From an uncultured SAR86 cluster bacterium (GTDB lineage Bacteria > Pseudomonadota > Gammaproteobacteria > Magnimaribacterales > Magnimaribacteraceae): a stretch of 64,000 bases of DNA. A program made the translations under genes and the position numbers. Positions within the stretch are counted from its first letter, which is position 1. Each line of letters starts with the position of its first letter. Under the pieces are notes generated by a model. The model did not search any database and had not been told where the DNA came from. It was given only the letters and a program-made list of their open reading frames with translations. The stretch spans positions 64,516 to 128,515 of the forward strand of contig CACLAF010000003.1 in assembly GCA_902604855.1 (NCBI GenBank), in the 5' to 3' direction. Below are positions 35,425 to 44,755 of this stretch, one piece after another.

Positions 35425-37169
35425 CTACCCAGCTTCTTACGTATATTTTTGTAGGTGCTACCTTTGCCCTTTATATAGGAATTGCTTTATGGTCGAGAGC
35501 AAGGTCGACAAATGATTTTTATGTAGCTGGTAAGGATGTCCATCCAGTGGCAAATGGAATGGCTACAGCGGCAGATTGGATGTCTGCAGCTTCCTTTCTT
35601 TCTATGGCTGGTTTGATTGCATTCCTGGGCAAAGATGGCTCCGTATATCTAATGGGCTGGACTGGGGGTTATGTTTTATTAGCACTTCTTCTTGCACCGT
35701 ACTTAAGAAAGTTCGGAAAATTTACTGTCCCCGATTTTATTGGTGAACGTTATTACTCCAAGACAGCCAGAAAATTAGCTGTTGTATGTTTAATATTCAT
35801 CTCTTTTACCTACATAGCCGGGCAGATGAGAGGAGTAGGAATAGTTTTCTCTAGATTTTTAGAGGTTGATATTAATACTGGTGTTATCGTCGGAATGGCC
35901 ATAGTTTTCTTTTATGCGGTTTTAGGAGGCATGAAAGGCATTACATACACTCAAGTAGCTCAATACTGTGTACTAATCTTTGCCTACTTAGTGCCTGCTA
36001 TATTTATTTCAATATTGATGACCGGCGAAGTTATTCCACAAATTGGTTTTGGAAGTACTCTAGTTGATAGTGAAGTATACCTTCTCGATAAACTAGATCA
36101 GGTTACAAAGGATCTAGGTTTCATTGCTTATACTGAAAATGTTAAAAGTAATATTGATATTTTTTGCATAACAGCAGCCCTAATGTTTGGTACTGCGGGA
36201 TTGCCGCATGTCATAGTGAGGTTCTTTACAGTTCCTAGTGTCGGTGCAGCAAGACAATCAGCTGGTTACGCGTTAATTTTTATAGCACTGTTATACACAA
36301 CGGCTCCTGCTGTTTCTGCTTTTGCAAGAATGAATTTAATCGACTCGATTCAAGATCAACCCTATAGCACTTCACCATCCTGGTTTAAGAACTGGGAAGA
36401 AATAGGTCTAATTGCATGGATGGATAAAAATCAAGACGGAAAAATTCAGTATTCCTCGGGTGATGCTCTGGAAAATGTAAAACCCTCATATCAAGAACTT
36501 AGAGGGTCTAATGGACAGAGACTTCTCGAAAATGAACCCAATTTATCTAATGAAAATGAGATTTATATAGACAGAGATATAATCGTTTTAGCAAACCCTG
36601 AAATAGCCCAACTTCCTGGCTGGGTTATTGCTTTAGTAGCTGCTGGAGGCCTAGCAGCAGCTCTTTCAACGGCAGCTGGGCTCTTATTAGTTATATCTTC
36701 ATCTGTTTCACATGATCTTTTAAAAAAAACCTATATGCCTCAAATTACCGAAAAACAGGAACTCAAATATGCAAGAATTGCAGCTGCTGTTGCAATAGGC
36801 ATAGCTGGTATTTTTGGCATCTATCCTCCAGCATTTGTAGCACAGGTTGTGGCATTTGCCTTTGGACTGGCTGCAGCAACATTCTTTCCAGCGCTTTTTC
36901 TGGGTATATTCTATAAAAGGCTAAACAAGGAAGGTGCAATTACCGGTATGCTTGGAGGTCTACTATTTACTGCTTTTTATATTATTTATTTCAAATTCAT
37001 TAATCCAGACATCAATAATTCAGACTTTTGGTTCTTAGGTATCTCGCCTGAGGGAATTGGCTGTATTGGAATGATCTTGAACTTTACACTCGCATTAAGT
37101 ATTTCAATTTTTACTAAACCTCCGCCAAAAGAAGTTTTTGATATGGTGGATGAAATAAGGCAGCCTTAA
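35421..37169 (+). CDS. sodium:solute symporter, VC_2705 family, with EF-hand-like insertion
   Basis: 582-residue SSS transporter with about 13-14 helices, close to the acetate/monocarboxylate branch. Seen: DFYVAGKDVHPVANGMATAADWMSAASFLSMAG, GGMKGITYTQVAQYCVL and GLAAALSTAAGLLLVISSSVSHDLLKK. Between helices (about 325-390) there is an extra soluble loop with DKNQDGKI, which resembles an EF-hand calcium loop. Overlaps DUF4212 by 4 bp and lgt by 1 bp. Substrate (acetate, lactate or similar) is inferred only. Confidence 0.93.
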   Translation: MTTQLLTYIFVGATFALYIGIALWSRARSTNDFYVAGKDVHPVANGMATAADWMSAASFLSMAGLIAFLGKDGSVYLMGWTGGYVLLALLLAPYLRKFGKFTVPDFIGERYYSKTARKLAVVCLIFISFTYIAGQMRGVGIVFSRFLEVDINTGVIVGMAIVFFYAVLGGMKGITYTQVAQYCVLIFAYLVPAIFISILMTGEVIPQIGFGSTLVDSEVYLLDKLDQVTKDLGFIAYTENVKSNIDIFCITAALMFGTAGLPHVIVRFFTVPSVGAARQSAGYALIFIALLYTTAPAVSAFARMNLIDSIQDQPYSTSPSWFKNWEEIGLIAWMDKNQDGKIQYSSGDALENVKPSYQELRGSNGQRLLENEPNLSNENEIYIDRDIIVLANPEIAQLPGWVIALVAAGGLAAALSTAAGLLLVISSSVSHDLLKKTYMPQITEKQELKYARIAAAVAIGIAGIFGIYPPAFVAQVVAFAFGLAAATFFPALFLGIFYKRLNKEGAITGMLGGLLFTAFYIIYFKFINPDINNSDFWFLGISPEGIGCIGMILNFTLALSISIFTKPPPKEVFDMVDEIRQP

Positions 37170-37936
37170 TGTTAATTCCTGAATTAGATCCTGTCGCAAT
37201 ACAATTAGGACCTTTAGCAATTAGATGGTATGGCCTGACATGGCTAGCTGCCTTTTCAACTATCTACTTCTTAATCAAAAGATACCAAAAAGATTTAAAT
37301 GTAGATCAAATCAGTGACCTAATGTTTTATAGCCTTCTAGGTGCGATATTAGGTGGAAGAGCAGGATATGTTTTCTTCTACTCTATAGAACAATTTATAT
37401 CTAATCCTTTATCTATTTTCTTTATTTGGCAAGGAGGATTGTCCTTTCATGGAGGTCTTCTGGGAGTTTTGATTGCTTGCTTCTTGCTATCAAGAAGGTT
37501 GGGGGTTCAATTCTTTTGGTTGATGGATAGAGTGGCTCCATTTGTGCCTCCAGGCCTAGGATTTGTAAGATTGGGAAACTTTATGAATTCAGAACTTCTA
37601 GGCAGACCAACTGATATAAGTTGGGGAGTTATATTTCCTTCCGATCCATTAGGACTTACAAGGCATCCATCTCAGTTATACCAAGCTTTTGGAGAGGGCA
37701 TAGTGCTTTTTATTTATATGCTTCTTATCTCAAGGAACTCAAAACCTAAAATGAATATTTCTGGACATTTCCTTTTAGGATACGGAGTCATTAGATTCGT
37801 CTCTGAATTCTTTAGAACACCGGATCAACATATAGGATTTATTTTTGAATTTCTTACAAGAGGGCAACTTCTTTGCCTGCCAATGATAGTAATTGGTGTC
37901 CTTCTAATTTATTATTCATATAGAAAAATTACATGA
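37169..37936 (+). CDS. lgt: phosphatidylglycerol:prolipoprotein diacylglyceryl transferase
   Basis: 255-residue inner-membrane enzyme that lipidates the lipobox cysteine of prolipoproteins. Seen: [29 protein letters not shown], catalytic His in LSFHGGLLG, and [16 protein letters not shown] with the key Arg. It starts 1 bp inside the symporter gene and is followed 4 bp later by thyA, the lgt-thyA order common in gammaproteobacteria. Confidence 0.96.
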   Translation: MLIPELDPVAIQLGPLAIRWYGLTWLAAFSTIYFLIKRYQKDLNVDQISDLMFYSLLGAILGGRAGYVFFYSIEQFISNPLSIFFIWQGGLSFHGGLLGVLIACFLLSRRLGVQFFWLMDRVAPFVPPGLGFVRLGNFMNSELLGRPTDISWGVIFPSDPLGLTRHPSQLYQAFGEGIVLFIYMLLISRNSKPKMNISGHFLLGYGVIRFVSEFFRTPDQHIGFIFEFLTRGQLLCLPMIVIGVLLIYYSYRKIT

Positions 37937-37940
37937 ATTA

Positions 37941-38843
37941 ATGGAACAATATTTAAATCTACTTACAGAAATAAAATCTAAAGGAACTAAAAAAGAGGAT
38001 AGAACTGGAACAGGAACAATCAGCATATTTGGACATCAAATGAGATTTGATTTGAATGATGGGTTTCCATTAGTAACCACCAAAAAAGTAAATTTCAATG
38101 CTATCTTGCATGAACTTTTATGGTTTATAAAAGGCGAGACAAATATCGAATATTTAGTAAAAAATAATGTAAACATATGGAATGAATGGCCATTTCAAAG
38201 CTGGTTGGAGAAAACAAATCAAAATCAAGGTCTGACCATGCATTCAAAGGAGTGGAAGAATAAATTACAAGAATTTATTAATCTAATAAAAAAAGACAAT
38301 TCCTTCGCAAAAGAATATGGAGATCTCGGGCCAGTATACGGTAAGCAGTGGAGAGATTTTGAAGGAGTAGATCAACTAGCTCAGGTAATAGAGGATCTAA
38401 AGAAAAATCCTAATTCCAGACGTCATATTGTCTCAGCTTGGAATCCTAAGGAAATTCCAACAATGATTAAATCAGGCTTACCACCTTGTCATACAATCTT
38501 TCAGTTCTATGTAGCTGATGGGAAACTCTCTTGTCAGTTATATCAAAGAAGTGCCGATGTATTTCTAGGTGTTCCATACAATATCGCGTCTTACGCGCTT
38601 CTTACTCACATGATAGCTTCGGTCACAGATCTAGAGGTGGGAGATTTTGTTCACTCTCTTGGTGATACACATATTTATCTGAATCATCTTGTTCAGGTTG
38701 ATGAGCAGCTTTCTAGAGAGCCGCATCAACTGCCTAAAATCGAGATAAATAAAAAAGATAATCTGTTCGATTATAAATTTGAAGATTTCAAGCTTATAGA
38801 TTACAACTCTCACCCTTTTATTAGTGCTCCTATTGCTGTTTGA
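37941..38843 (+). CDS. thyA: thymidylate synthase
   Basis: 300-residue enzyme making dTMP from dUMP with methylene-THF. Seen: [33 protein letters not shown], catalytic Cys183 in [33 protein letters not shown], and [11 protein letters not shown]. It is about 36 residues longer than E. coli ThyA because of an insertion at 88-122, as in the long ThyA forms. Overlaps folA by one base (TGATG). Confidence 0.97.
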   Translation: MEQYLNLLTEIKSKGTKKEDRTGTGTISIFGHQMRFDLNDGFPLVTTKKVNFNAILHELLWFIKGETNIEYLVKNNVNIWNEWPFQSWLEKTNQNQGLTMHSKEWKNKLQEFINLIKKDNSFAKEYGDLGPVYGKQWRDFEGVDQLAQVIEDLKKNPNSRRHIVSAWNPKEIPTMIKSGLPPCHTIFQFYVADGKLSCQLYQRSADVFLGVPYNIASYALLTHMIASVTDLEVGDFVHSLGDTHIYLNHLVQVDEQLSREPHQLPKIEINKKDNLFDYKFEDFKLIDYNSHPFISAPIAV

Positions 38844-39322
38844 TGGAAATCATATTAATTGCAGCTGTAGATAAAAATCTAGCAATAGGTAAAGATGGAA
38901 AAATCCCTTGGGAAATAAAAGAAGATCTAAAGTTCTTTAGAGAAAAAACAGAAGATACAGCCATCATAATGGGTCGTGCAACTTACGATTCAATAGGCCG
39001 ACCCTTGCCAAAAAGGAAGAATATCGTAATGACTAGAACATTTCAGAAAAGAGAGGGAATAATTGAAGTAAACTCTAGTAAGGAAGCTTTAGAGCATGCA
39101 AAAAGTTACTCTGAAAAGATTAATATAATTGGCGGAGAATATATCTATAAAGAATTCCTACCCTTAGCAACAAAACTTCTGATAACAGAAATAGATATTG
39201 AAGTGATTTCACCAGATGCATTTTTTCCTGAGTGGGATACAAGTCAATGGAAAGAGATTTCAAGAAAGCGAAGCTCTGAAAACGGGCTTAATTTTAGTTT
39301 TGTGGAATACCAGAGGTATTAG
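38843..39322 (+). CDS. folA: dihydrofolate reductase
   Basis: 159-residue NADPH-dependent enzyme that regenerates tetrahydrofolate after ThyA. Seen: LIAAVDKNLAIGKDGKIPWEIKEDLKFF, IIMGRATYDSIGRPLPKRKNIVMTR, IIGGEYIYKEFLP and LLITEID. ATG at 38843 is preferred; a TTG at 38840 is in frame. Coupled to thyA by a 1-base overlap. Overlaps the convergent TPR gene by 4 bp. Confidence 0.96.
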   Translation: MEIILIAAVDKNLAIGKDGKIPWEIKEDLKFFREKTEDTAIIMGRATYDSIGRPLPKRKNIVMTRTFQKREGIIEVNSSKEALEHAKSYSEKINIIGGEYIYKEFLPLATKLLITEIDIEVISPDAFFPEWDTSQWKEISRKRSSENGLNFSFVEYQRY

Positions 39323-40788
39323 ACGCCTAGAGCTTTTCTTTTTAACTTAAGAGCTTCGACCCTTTCTTCTTCACCTTCAGTATATGTCACCCACTTCCTG
39401 GCCTGATCTTGTACTCTTTTCTTCTTCTCTTTTTGCTTTTCTTTTTTATCATCAAATTGTCTTTCAGCTACATCAATGCATTTTCTAAAAGATTCAATGG
39501 CAGATTCCCATTTTTGATTTTCAAAATTTATTTGCCCCAATAGCATATAGGCAGCAGCTTCATCTTTAAGCTTACCTTTGTTTAGACCATCTTCAATTGC
39601 TTTTTCAGCTTTATCGAATTCATCTAAACTAAAATGAACTTGTCCTAAAAATATAAACAACTCCCCTTCCTTAGACTTTGTCGCGGCTTGAAGGTAATAA
39701 GGCTTTGCTCTTTCAAGCTCCTTGGCTGCATGCCAATATTGAGCAGCAGCTTTTAATGTCTTCTCTTCTTTTTTAACTATTCCTCGATTTAAGCCTTCTT
39801 CTATGACTTTGGCTGCTTTACGAGGATTTTCAAACATAAATAGAAGTTGCGATAAAGCAGTAAATTCTCTTTGTTTGTCTAGAAGATTATCATCATAGGC
39901 GGCTTCAAGAGCTCCCATTTGATCCATTTGTCTATCTCTTTGCCCATATAGACCTGACAAGTTAGTCCAGTATCTCTTTTTCGGATAGTATTGAACAAGA
40001 ATCTCATAAATTGGCAATACTTCAAGGTCTTTCTTTAATTCGGAGTAAAGAGCCATTTTGAGTAAATAATGATTTTCTTTAGCTACTCCTTTTCTTGTTT
40101 CTCCTGTCTCAATCATCTCACCTGTTTCATTACCTTCAGCATCAAGAACTGCAACTTTTATGGGTATATCTCTAGATTCTTGAATTTCTATTGCAGTATC
40201 TATAGCTTCAACAGATTTTTGAAAGCTTTCTACTTGATAGTACGCTTGTGCAAGAAGCCCATACCCATCAGAGCTTGGCTCTTCTTCATTATCAAGCCAT
40301 TCCAATAGGTAGTTTATTGATCCTTTGTAATCTTCTGCAATATATCTGAGTTGAGATAAAGAATATATTGCTCCCTGTCTTTCTTGATCACTAGAGTCTT
40401 CTTCAGCAATCAAATTTTTATATGCTCTTTCGGCAAGACCAAATTTTTCTTGTGAAAAATAGATATATCCTCTGTAATAAAACATCTTGGCCCTGTCTGT
40501 GCTAGTGAATTTTGAATCTACTGCTGCTACAGGCTCAAGTGTAAGAAGAGCTTCTTCCCATTGTTCGTTTTCAATGAAAGGAACAAGGCCCTGTAAGATT
40601 CTTTGCATTTTCTTACTAGGCAATTTGGTACGTCTTCTTTTCTTTTTCTTCTTTTGATCATCTTCAGCTGCTTCCAGAGAGGCGCCTTTGTAATCTAAGG
40701 GTGATACTCCTAAAGTAACTGGTAACAAACTTATTACAGTTGCTAATAGAAACAACTTTAAAGGATAGCTTAATTTTAATTTTTTCAT
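39319..40788 (-). CDS. TPR-repeat protein of the TonB system operon
   Basis: 489 residues with an N-terminal membrane/signal segment (about 11-30), a basic linker KKKKKRRRT near 46-54, then multiple TPR units (for example NEQWEEALLTLEPV, EKFGLAERAYKNLIAEED, DEFDKAEKAIEDGL, QKWESAIESFRKCI). It is the last gene of the DUF3450-exbB-exbB-exbD-tonB operon and lies 6 bp after tonB. TPR proteins in this position occur in Vibrio TonB2-like loci, as I recall. It probably acts in the periplasm; partner unknown. Confidence 0.87.
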   Translation of the reverse strand: MKKLKLSYPLKLFLLATVISLLPVTLGVSPLDYKGASLEAAEDDQKKKKKRRRTKLPSKKMQRILQGLVPFIENEQWEEALLTLEPVAAVDSKFTSTDRAKMFYYRGYIYFSQEKFGLAERAYKNLIAEEDSSDQERQGAIYSLSQLRYIAEDYKGSINYLLEWLDNEEEPSSDGYGLLAQAYYQVESFQKSVEAIDTAIEIQESRDIPIKVAVLDAEGNETGEMIETGETRKGVAKENHYLLKMALYSELKKDLEVLPIYEILVQYYPKKRYWTNLSGLYGQRDRQMDQMGALEAAYDDNLLDKQREFTALSQLLFMFENPRKAAKVIEEGLNRGIVKKEEKTLKAAAQYWHAAKELERAKPYYLQAATKSKEGELFIFLGQVHFSLDEFDKAEKAIEDGLNKGKLKDEAAAYMLLGQINFENQKWESAIESFRKCIDVAERQFDDKKEKQKEKKKRVQDQARKWVTYTEGEEERVEALKLKRKALGV

Positions 40789-40794
40789 AACAAT

Positions 40795-41436
40795 CTATGC
40801 ACAACCTTCTGGAACATAATCCGCTGGTTTATTGGGGTCTTCAATTTTAAATACGATAATTGTTCTAACATTTGGTACTTCAATGGCCTCACCATCTCTT
40901 ATTTGAGGTTTATATTTATACTTTAATGCAGATCTCATTGCAGCTCTATCAAAAATTCCTGGAGGCACAGACCATTCAACTTCAGGTTCTTTTGTAGAAC
41001 CAACTTTTGTAACAGTAAATTTAAGCATCACACAACCTTCGATACCTCTCTCCAAGGCTCGTCTGGGATATACAGGTGGAACTTGGAAAATTGGAACATA
41101 TGAACCATCAGCAAATACCCCTGCCTTCTTTCCTTTGAAACCAAGGTTTGGTCTCGCTGCAGATGTATCTAAATCAGCTGGAGGGGTCATATCGAATTCA
41201 GGTGGCATTGTTTCAGGCGGGGGCTCCTCTTCTTGAGGACGCTCCATATCCATCATAAGTTCAAGCTCTCTTTCGGGCATCGTTACATCAGCTATTTTTA
41301 TTGACTTATCATTTAGCTCGACATCACCAACATCTATTAACCATTGCATGGCATAAAAAATGGCAACTGTAAGAAACAAAGATCCACTTAAAGTGGCCCC
41401 AAGCATTTTAAGATTTTGTTCCGCAAAAAAACCCAT
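40795..41436 (-). CDS. tonB: TonB protein
   Basis: 213-residue energy transducer: one N-terminal membrane helix (about 13-35), a proline/glutamate-rich linker (MERPQEEEPPPETMPPEFDMTPP), and the C-terminal TonB domain with PIFQVPPVYPRRALERGIEGCVMLKFTV and RSALKYKYKPQ. It carries proton-motive energy from ExbBD to outer-membrane receptors, none of which is in the window. The linker is short. 5 bp after exbD in the operon. Confidence 0.93.
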   Translation of the reverse strand: MGFFAEQNLKMLGATLSGSLFLTVAIFYAMQWLIDVGDVELNDKSIKIADVTMPERELELMMDMERPQEEEPPPETMPPEFDMTPPADLDTSAARPNLGFKGKKAGVFADGSYVPIFQVPPVYPRRALERGIEGCVMLKFTVTKVGSTKEPEVEWSVPPGIFDRAAMRSALKYKYKPQIRDGEAIEVPNVRTIIVFKIEDPNKPADYVPEGCA

Positions 41437-41441
41437 AGAAT

Positions 41442-41852
41442 TTAAAATTTCGGTTCAGACGCTAATGAAATTGCATAAACTCCAGCTTCTCTAGACTGGT
41501 CCATAACTTGTATGATTGCATCAGCCTGAGCCTTTTCATCAGCCTGAATAACAACTGAGCCTTGAGGGTTATCAGCCAATAGCTTAGTAATATTTGCCTT
41601 AACTTGTCTTACATCTACCCTTCTACCATCTATCCAAATATCATTTGTAGCACCGATTGCTATCAGAATGGCTGCATTCTCTTGGATATTGGAAGTTTCA
41701 GCATCTGGCCTATTAACTTCTAAACCAGGTTCTTTAATAAAATTAGCTGTTACGATAAAGAAAATCAGAAGAATGAAAACCACGTCCAACATTGGTGTTA
41801 AATTTATATCTTCTTCTTCAGCAACAGCACTACTAATTGGTGATCTTCTCAT
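41442..41852 (-). CDS. exbD: ExbD/TolR biopolymer transport protein
   Basis: 136 residues from the preferred ATG, which AGGAA precedes at good spacing; the upstream start would overlap exbB. One membrane helix with the key Asp in INLTPMLDVVFILLIFFIVTANF, then a periplasmic domain with VVIQADEKAQADAIIQVMDQSREAG. It forms the proton channel with ExbB. It is 10 bp after exbB. Confidence 0.94.
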   Translation of the reverse strand: MRRSPISSAVAEEEDINLTPMLDVVFILLIFFIVTANFIKEPGLEVNRPDAETSNIQENAAILIAIGATNDIWIDGRRVDVRQVKANITKLLADNPQGSVVIQADEKAQADAIIQVMDQSREAGVYAISLASEPKF

Positions 41853-41862
41853 AATTAAATTC

Positions 41863-42387
41863 CTATTCTGCGACCAACTGATCAACCAGTAGATCTTTTT
41901 CTTTTTGGGCCCTATTGACTAAAAATTGATTTGCCAATGTTCCAGTTAAAGCAACTGCTAGACCTGCCATGGCAGGTATTGTAGATCTTGATACTCCTCC
42001 GGCCATAGCCTTAGCATCACCACCTCCAGTTACCGCAAGTAAGTGGAAAACTTCAATCATTCCAGTAATAGTTCCAAATAAACCAAACAAAGGTGCTATT
42101 CCAACACACATTTTTATGAGTCCGAGATTCTTATCAATTCTTATTTCATTCTCTGAAATTAACATGTCTCTTATGGCTTTAGAATTCCAAGAGCTTTTAT
42201 CTTGGCGTGAATCCCATTCTGTCATTGAGACTCCCACATAGTTCTTATGAGTATAAAAATAGAACCACATTCTTTCAAAAATGAGGAACCACATAACAAA
42301 GGCTAGTAGTCCTATTAAATAGAGAACATCTCCTCCTCTTTGCATAAAAGCGAAAAGAGCATCTGAAAAGTTATAAAAAAATTGCAT
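41863..42387 (-). CDS. exbB: ExbB/TolQ proton channel protein
   Basis: 174 residues with three hydrophobic helices. Seen: LIGLLAFVMWFLIFERMWF, then CVGIAPLFGLFGTITGMIEVFHLLA and IPAMAGLAVALTGTLANQF, the canonical MotA/TolQ/ExbB core. It forms the inner-membrane motor with ExbD for TonB. Lies 19 bp downstream of the long ExbB-like gene. Confidence 0.94.
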   Translation of the reverse strand: MQFFYNFSDALFAFMQRGGDVLYLIGLLAFVMWFLIFERMWFYFYTHKNYVGVSMTEWDSRQDKSSWNSKAIRDMLISENEIRIDKNLGLIKMCVGIAPLFGLFGTITGMIEVFHLLAVTGGGDAKAMAGGVSRSTIPAMAGLAVALTGTLANQFLVNRAQKEKDLLVDQLVAE

Positions 42388-42406
42388 CCGTTTATTTCTT
42401 TATAAT

Positions 42407-43798
42407 TTAATTAGTCCCCTCTGAACGTTTAGCTGCCATTCCTGTACTTGACTCTTCAATAGTACCTAATATTCCCCTAGAAATATTATTTACTGTCGCA
42501 TACATAAAGGTAGTCGGAATAGCGACCATCAAGCCAAGCCATGTTGTTACAAGAGCAGTAGAGATACCACTCGCCATTGTTTTAGGATCTCCAGTACCGA
42601 ATAAGGTTATCATTGTAAAGGTTTCAATCATACCAATGATTGTTCCAAACAGACCCATCAAAGGCGCTACAACTGAGACAATCTTGAGAACCCAATTTAA
42701 GCCCTCTACTGTTGGCCTTTCCTTAAGTATTTGCTCAGCCATTTTTAACTCTAAAGTCTCAGTATCGGCCTCTTTATCATCTTCGGCAATTTTTAGAATT
42801 CTTCCTAGTGCATTATCATTACTCAGCATCGAATTTCCAGCTTGAGCTATCACACCACCTCTAATATTCCATAACTCATAGAATCGCCATATAAATAACA
42901 GCGTCGCAAGTAGACCTATTATCATTAACATATATCCTACTGGTCCACCTTCTTGCATCTTGCCCCATGTGCTTGGCATAGATATCAAACTTGCAAGTAG
43001 AGAACCTCCTTGAGGTCCGGTAGGATCAACAGCAAACTGAACAGGAAACGAATCCCCTTCCAGGATATCTGAGGTTTGAGACGTATATCTGCCTGCAGGT
43101 TGTGAAGGAAGTTCCGAGTATGCACCTCTCGAAGGAGAATAAGTTAAATATTGTCCATCAGAAACTACATTAAAGTTACCAACTCTCACTACATCTCTAT
43201 TTTCCACATTACCATCAGTAGTTATAACTTCGGTATTGAATTTGACCACTTCACCAGATGCATTAATTTCTCGTTGAAGTTCATACCACAATGTTTCAAG
43301 CTCCTGAATTGATGCTAGTTTGATTCCTTCATTCATTTTAGAACCAAGAGCAGTCATGAATTCTTCTCTTTCTTTACCAAATTGAGCGGCCGTTATTGAC
43401 TGTTCCATGATGTTTCTGGCCTCAGTAGTGTTTCCTGCTAAGTGACCAAATATCTCATTTAATGAACCGAGTCTTTCCCTTAATTGCTCCTCTGCTACAA
43501 CCAATAATGCTTCATTAGCTTCGAACTGTTGTTCGAGTCTTGCAGCTTCTCTCTCTAATCTTGCTCTTTCATCTTTGGCATCTGAAAGTAGTTTAGCTTG
43601 TTTATTTTTTTCATTTCTAAACGCAGCCTCTCTGTCCCTTTGTTCTTGAGTATCAGCAAACTGACCTTGTTTAACTATTTCGAGTAATTCTTGAGGGTTT
43701 GAAGGTTGAGCAGCCTCTTCCTCGCCTTCTTCAGAAAAAGTAACAGAAGAAATTAGCCCGAAGCTTATAAGGAGTATAAAAAGTTTAATTTTCTTCAT
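42407..43798 (-). CDS. long ExbB-like protein (TtpC type) with periplasmic coiled coil
   Basis: 463 residues: signal peptide (1-22, ending SVTFSEE), a long charged coiled coil (about 40-170, rich in EQQFEANEALLVVAEEQLRERL-type heptads), a linker to about 290, then a MotA/TolQ/ExbB domain with helices near 297-314 and LKIVSVVAPLMGLFGTIIGMIETF and GISTALVTTWLGLMVAIP. This is the TtpC architecture of TonB2-type systems. Expected to sit beside ExbBD and extend into the periplasm. Follows DUF3450 by 1 bp. Confidence 0.9.
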   Translation of the reverse strand: MKKIKLFILLISFGLISSVTFSEEGEEEAAQPSNPQELLEIVKQGQFADTQEQRDREAAFRNEKNKQAKLLSDAKDERARLEREAARLEQQFEANEALLVVAEEQLRERLGSLNEIFGHLAGNTTEARNIMEQSITAAQFGKEREEFMTALGSKMNEGIKLASIQELETLWYELQREINASGEVVKFNTEVITTDGNVENRDVVRVGNFNVVSDGQYLTYSPSRGAYSELPSQPAGRYTSQTSDILEGDSFPVQFAVDPTGPQGGSLLASLISMPSTWGKMQEGGPVGYMLMIIGLLATLLFIWRFYELWNIRGGVIAQAGNSMLSNDNALGRILKIAEDDKEADTETLELKMAEQILKERPTVEGLNWVLKIVSVVAPLMGLFGTIIGMIETFTMITLFGTGDPKTMASGISTALVTTWLGLMVAIPTTFMYATVNNISRGILGTIEESSTGMAAKRSEGTN

Positions 43799-43799
43799 T

Positions 43800-44564
43800 T
43801 TAGTTAGCCTCCGTTGCGGCTGGCAAAGGTAATTCCATTAAATCGACCGTTGCTAATTTATTCGCAATCCTAAGACCACGTCTTGTTGGATTCCTGTAAC
43901 TGTTATCAAGTTCTTCCCATGCTCTTGAAGAGTTATTCCATGCGTGTGTTTGGGTTTCGTCAGCAGTTTGAAAAACCATAGCGAGTCTTCCGACTCTTAG
44001 TACATTACCTTCTATTAATTCTCCATCAATGACAATGCTGTCTTTGTAGGCATCTATTTTTCTGCCATATTCTGCTTCGACATTAAATGCCTCTAGTACT
44101 TGTCTCAATCCTTCAGCAGGAGAAACAGTTGGATTATCTAAGGCGGCTTTGGCAAATGCTATTCGCTCTTTCCTTTCTGCTAGGTGAAAAGGAAGATCTA
44201 ATTCAATAGATGTTTCCACACCCGCTAGCATTCTTCGAGTAAAAGGGGGTATTTGTCTTTGCATTACTTGTGCTTCTTTTAAAGTTCTGTCAATCTCTTT
44301 TAAACGTTCTTCCTGACGTTGTATTTGTTGTCTCATTTGAGCGTTATAAACTCTTAAACCTTCAATTTGCTTGCTAACAGTTTTGAACTCACTAACAATC
44401 ACTGAAGTTTGTTCGTCCATTTCATCAATTTTTGATTGAGATGTTTTTTCTGCAACTTGTCTAGCAGCACCTACATCTAACAGGGGTTGTATTTGATCGG
44501 TAAATCCTAAGTTTGCTACTGATATTCCAGCCAGTATGAAAACTATTTTACAAAGACGCGACAT
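43800..44564 (-). CDS. DUF3450 periplasmic protein
   Basis: 254 residues: signal peptide (about 1-21, ending ANLGFT), coiled coil (about 38-100), then a domain with QIPPFTRRMLAGVETSIELDLPFHLAERKERI and GLRQVLEAFNVEAEYGRKIDAY, as in DUF3450. AGGAG precedes the ATG. First gene of the TonB operon and probably its upstream periplasmic factor. It is divergent from the 44756 gene, with 191 bp between them; in that gap I see no clear hairpin or strong promoter. Confidence 0.92.
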   Translation of the reverse strand: MSRLCKIVFILAGISVANLGFTDQIQPLLDVGAARQVAEKTSQSKIDEMDEQTSVIVSEFKTVSKQIEGLRVYNAQMRQQIQRQEERLKEIDRTLKEAQVMQRQIPPFTRRMLAGVETSIELDLPFHLAERKERIAFAKAALDNPTVSPAEGLRQVLEAFNVEAEYGRKIDAYKDSIVIDGELIEGNVLRVGRLAMVFQTADETQTHAWNNSSRAWEELDNSYRNPTRRGLRIANKLATVDLMELPLPAATEAN

Positions 44565-44755
44565 AGCTATCTCCTAATATCTAAATTCCTATTTCTTATC
44601 TGTTCACAAAGTAGATGAATAATGTGTAAAGCAAATATATATCATGAGTTTTGCACCACACAAATTCAACATTCCCCGCTGCGAACGGTTAAACTATAGA
44701 GAGAAATAAGGTTCAATGCAACGAGAAATAACTGTAAATCATGAAAATCTAAAAG

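Noticed and set aside
44565-44755. Regulatory RNA or Fur box in the gap before the TonB operon
   Set aside because: I looked for iron-box-like inverted repeats and hairpins but found none convincing in these 191 bp.
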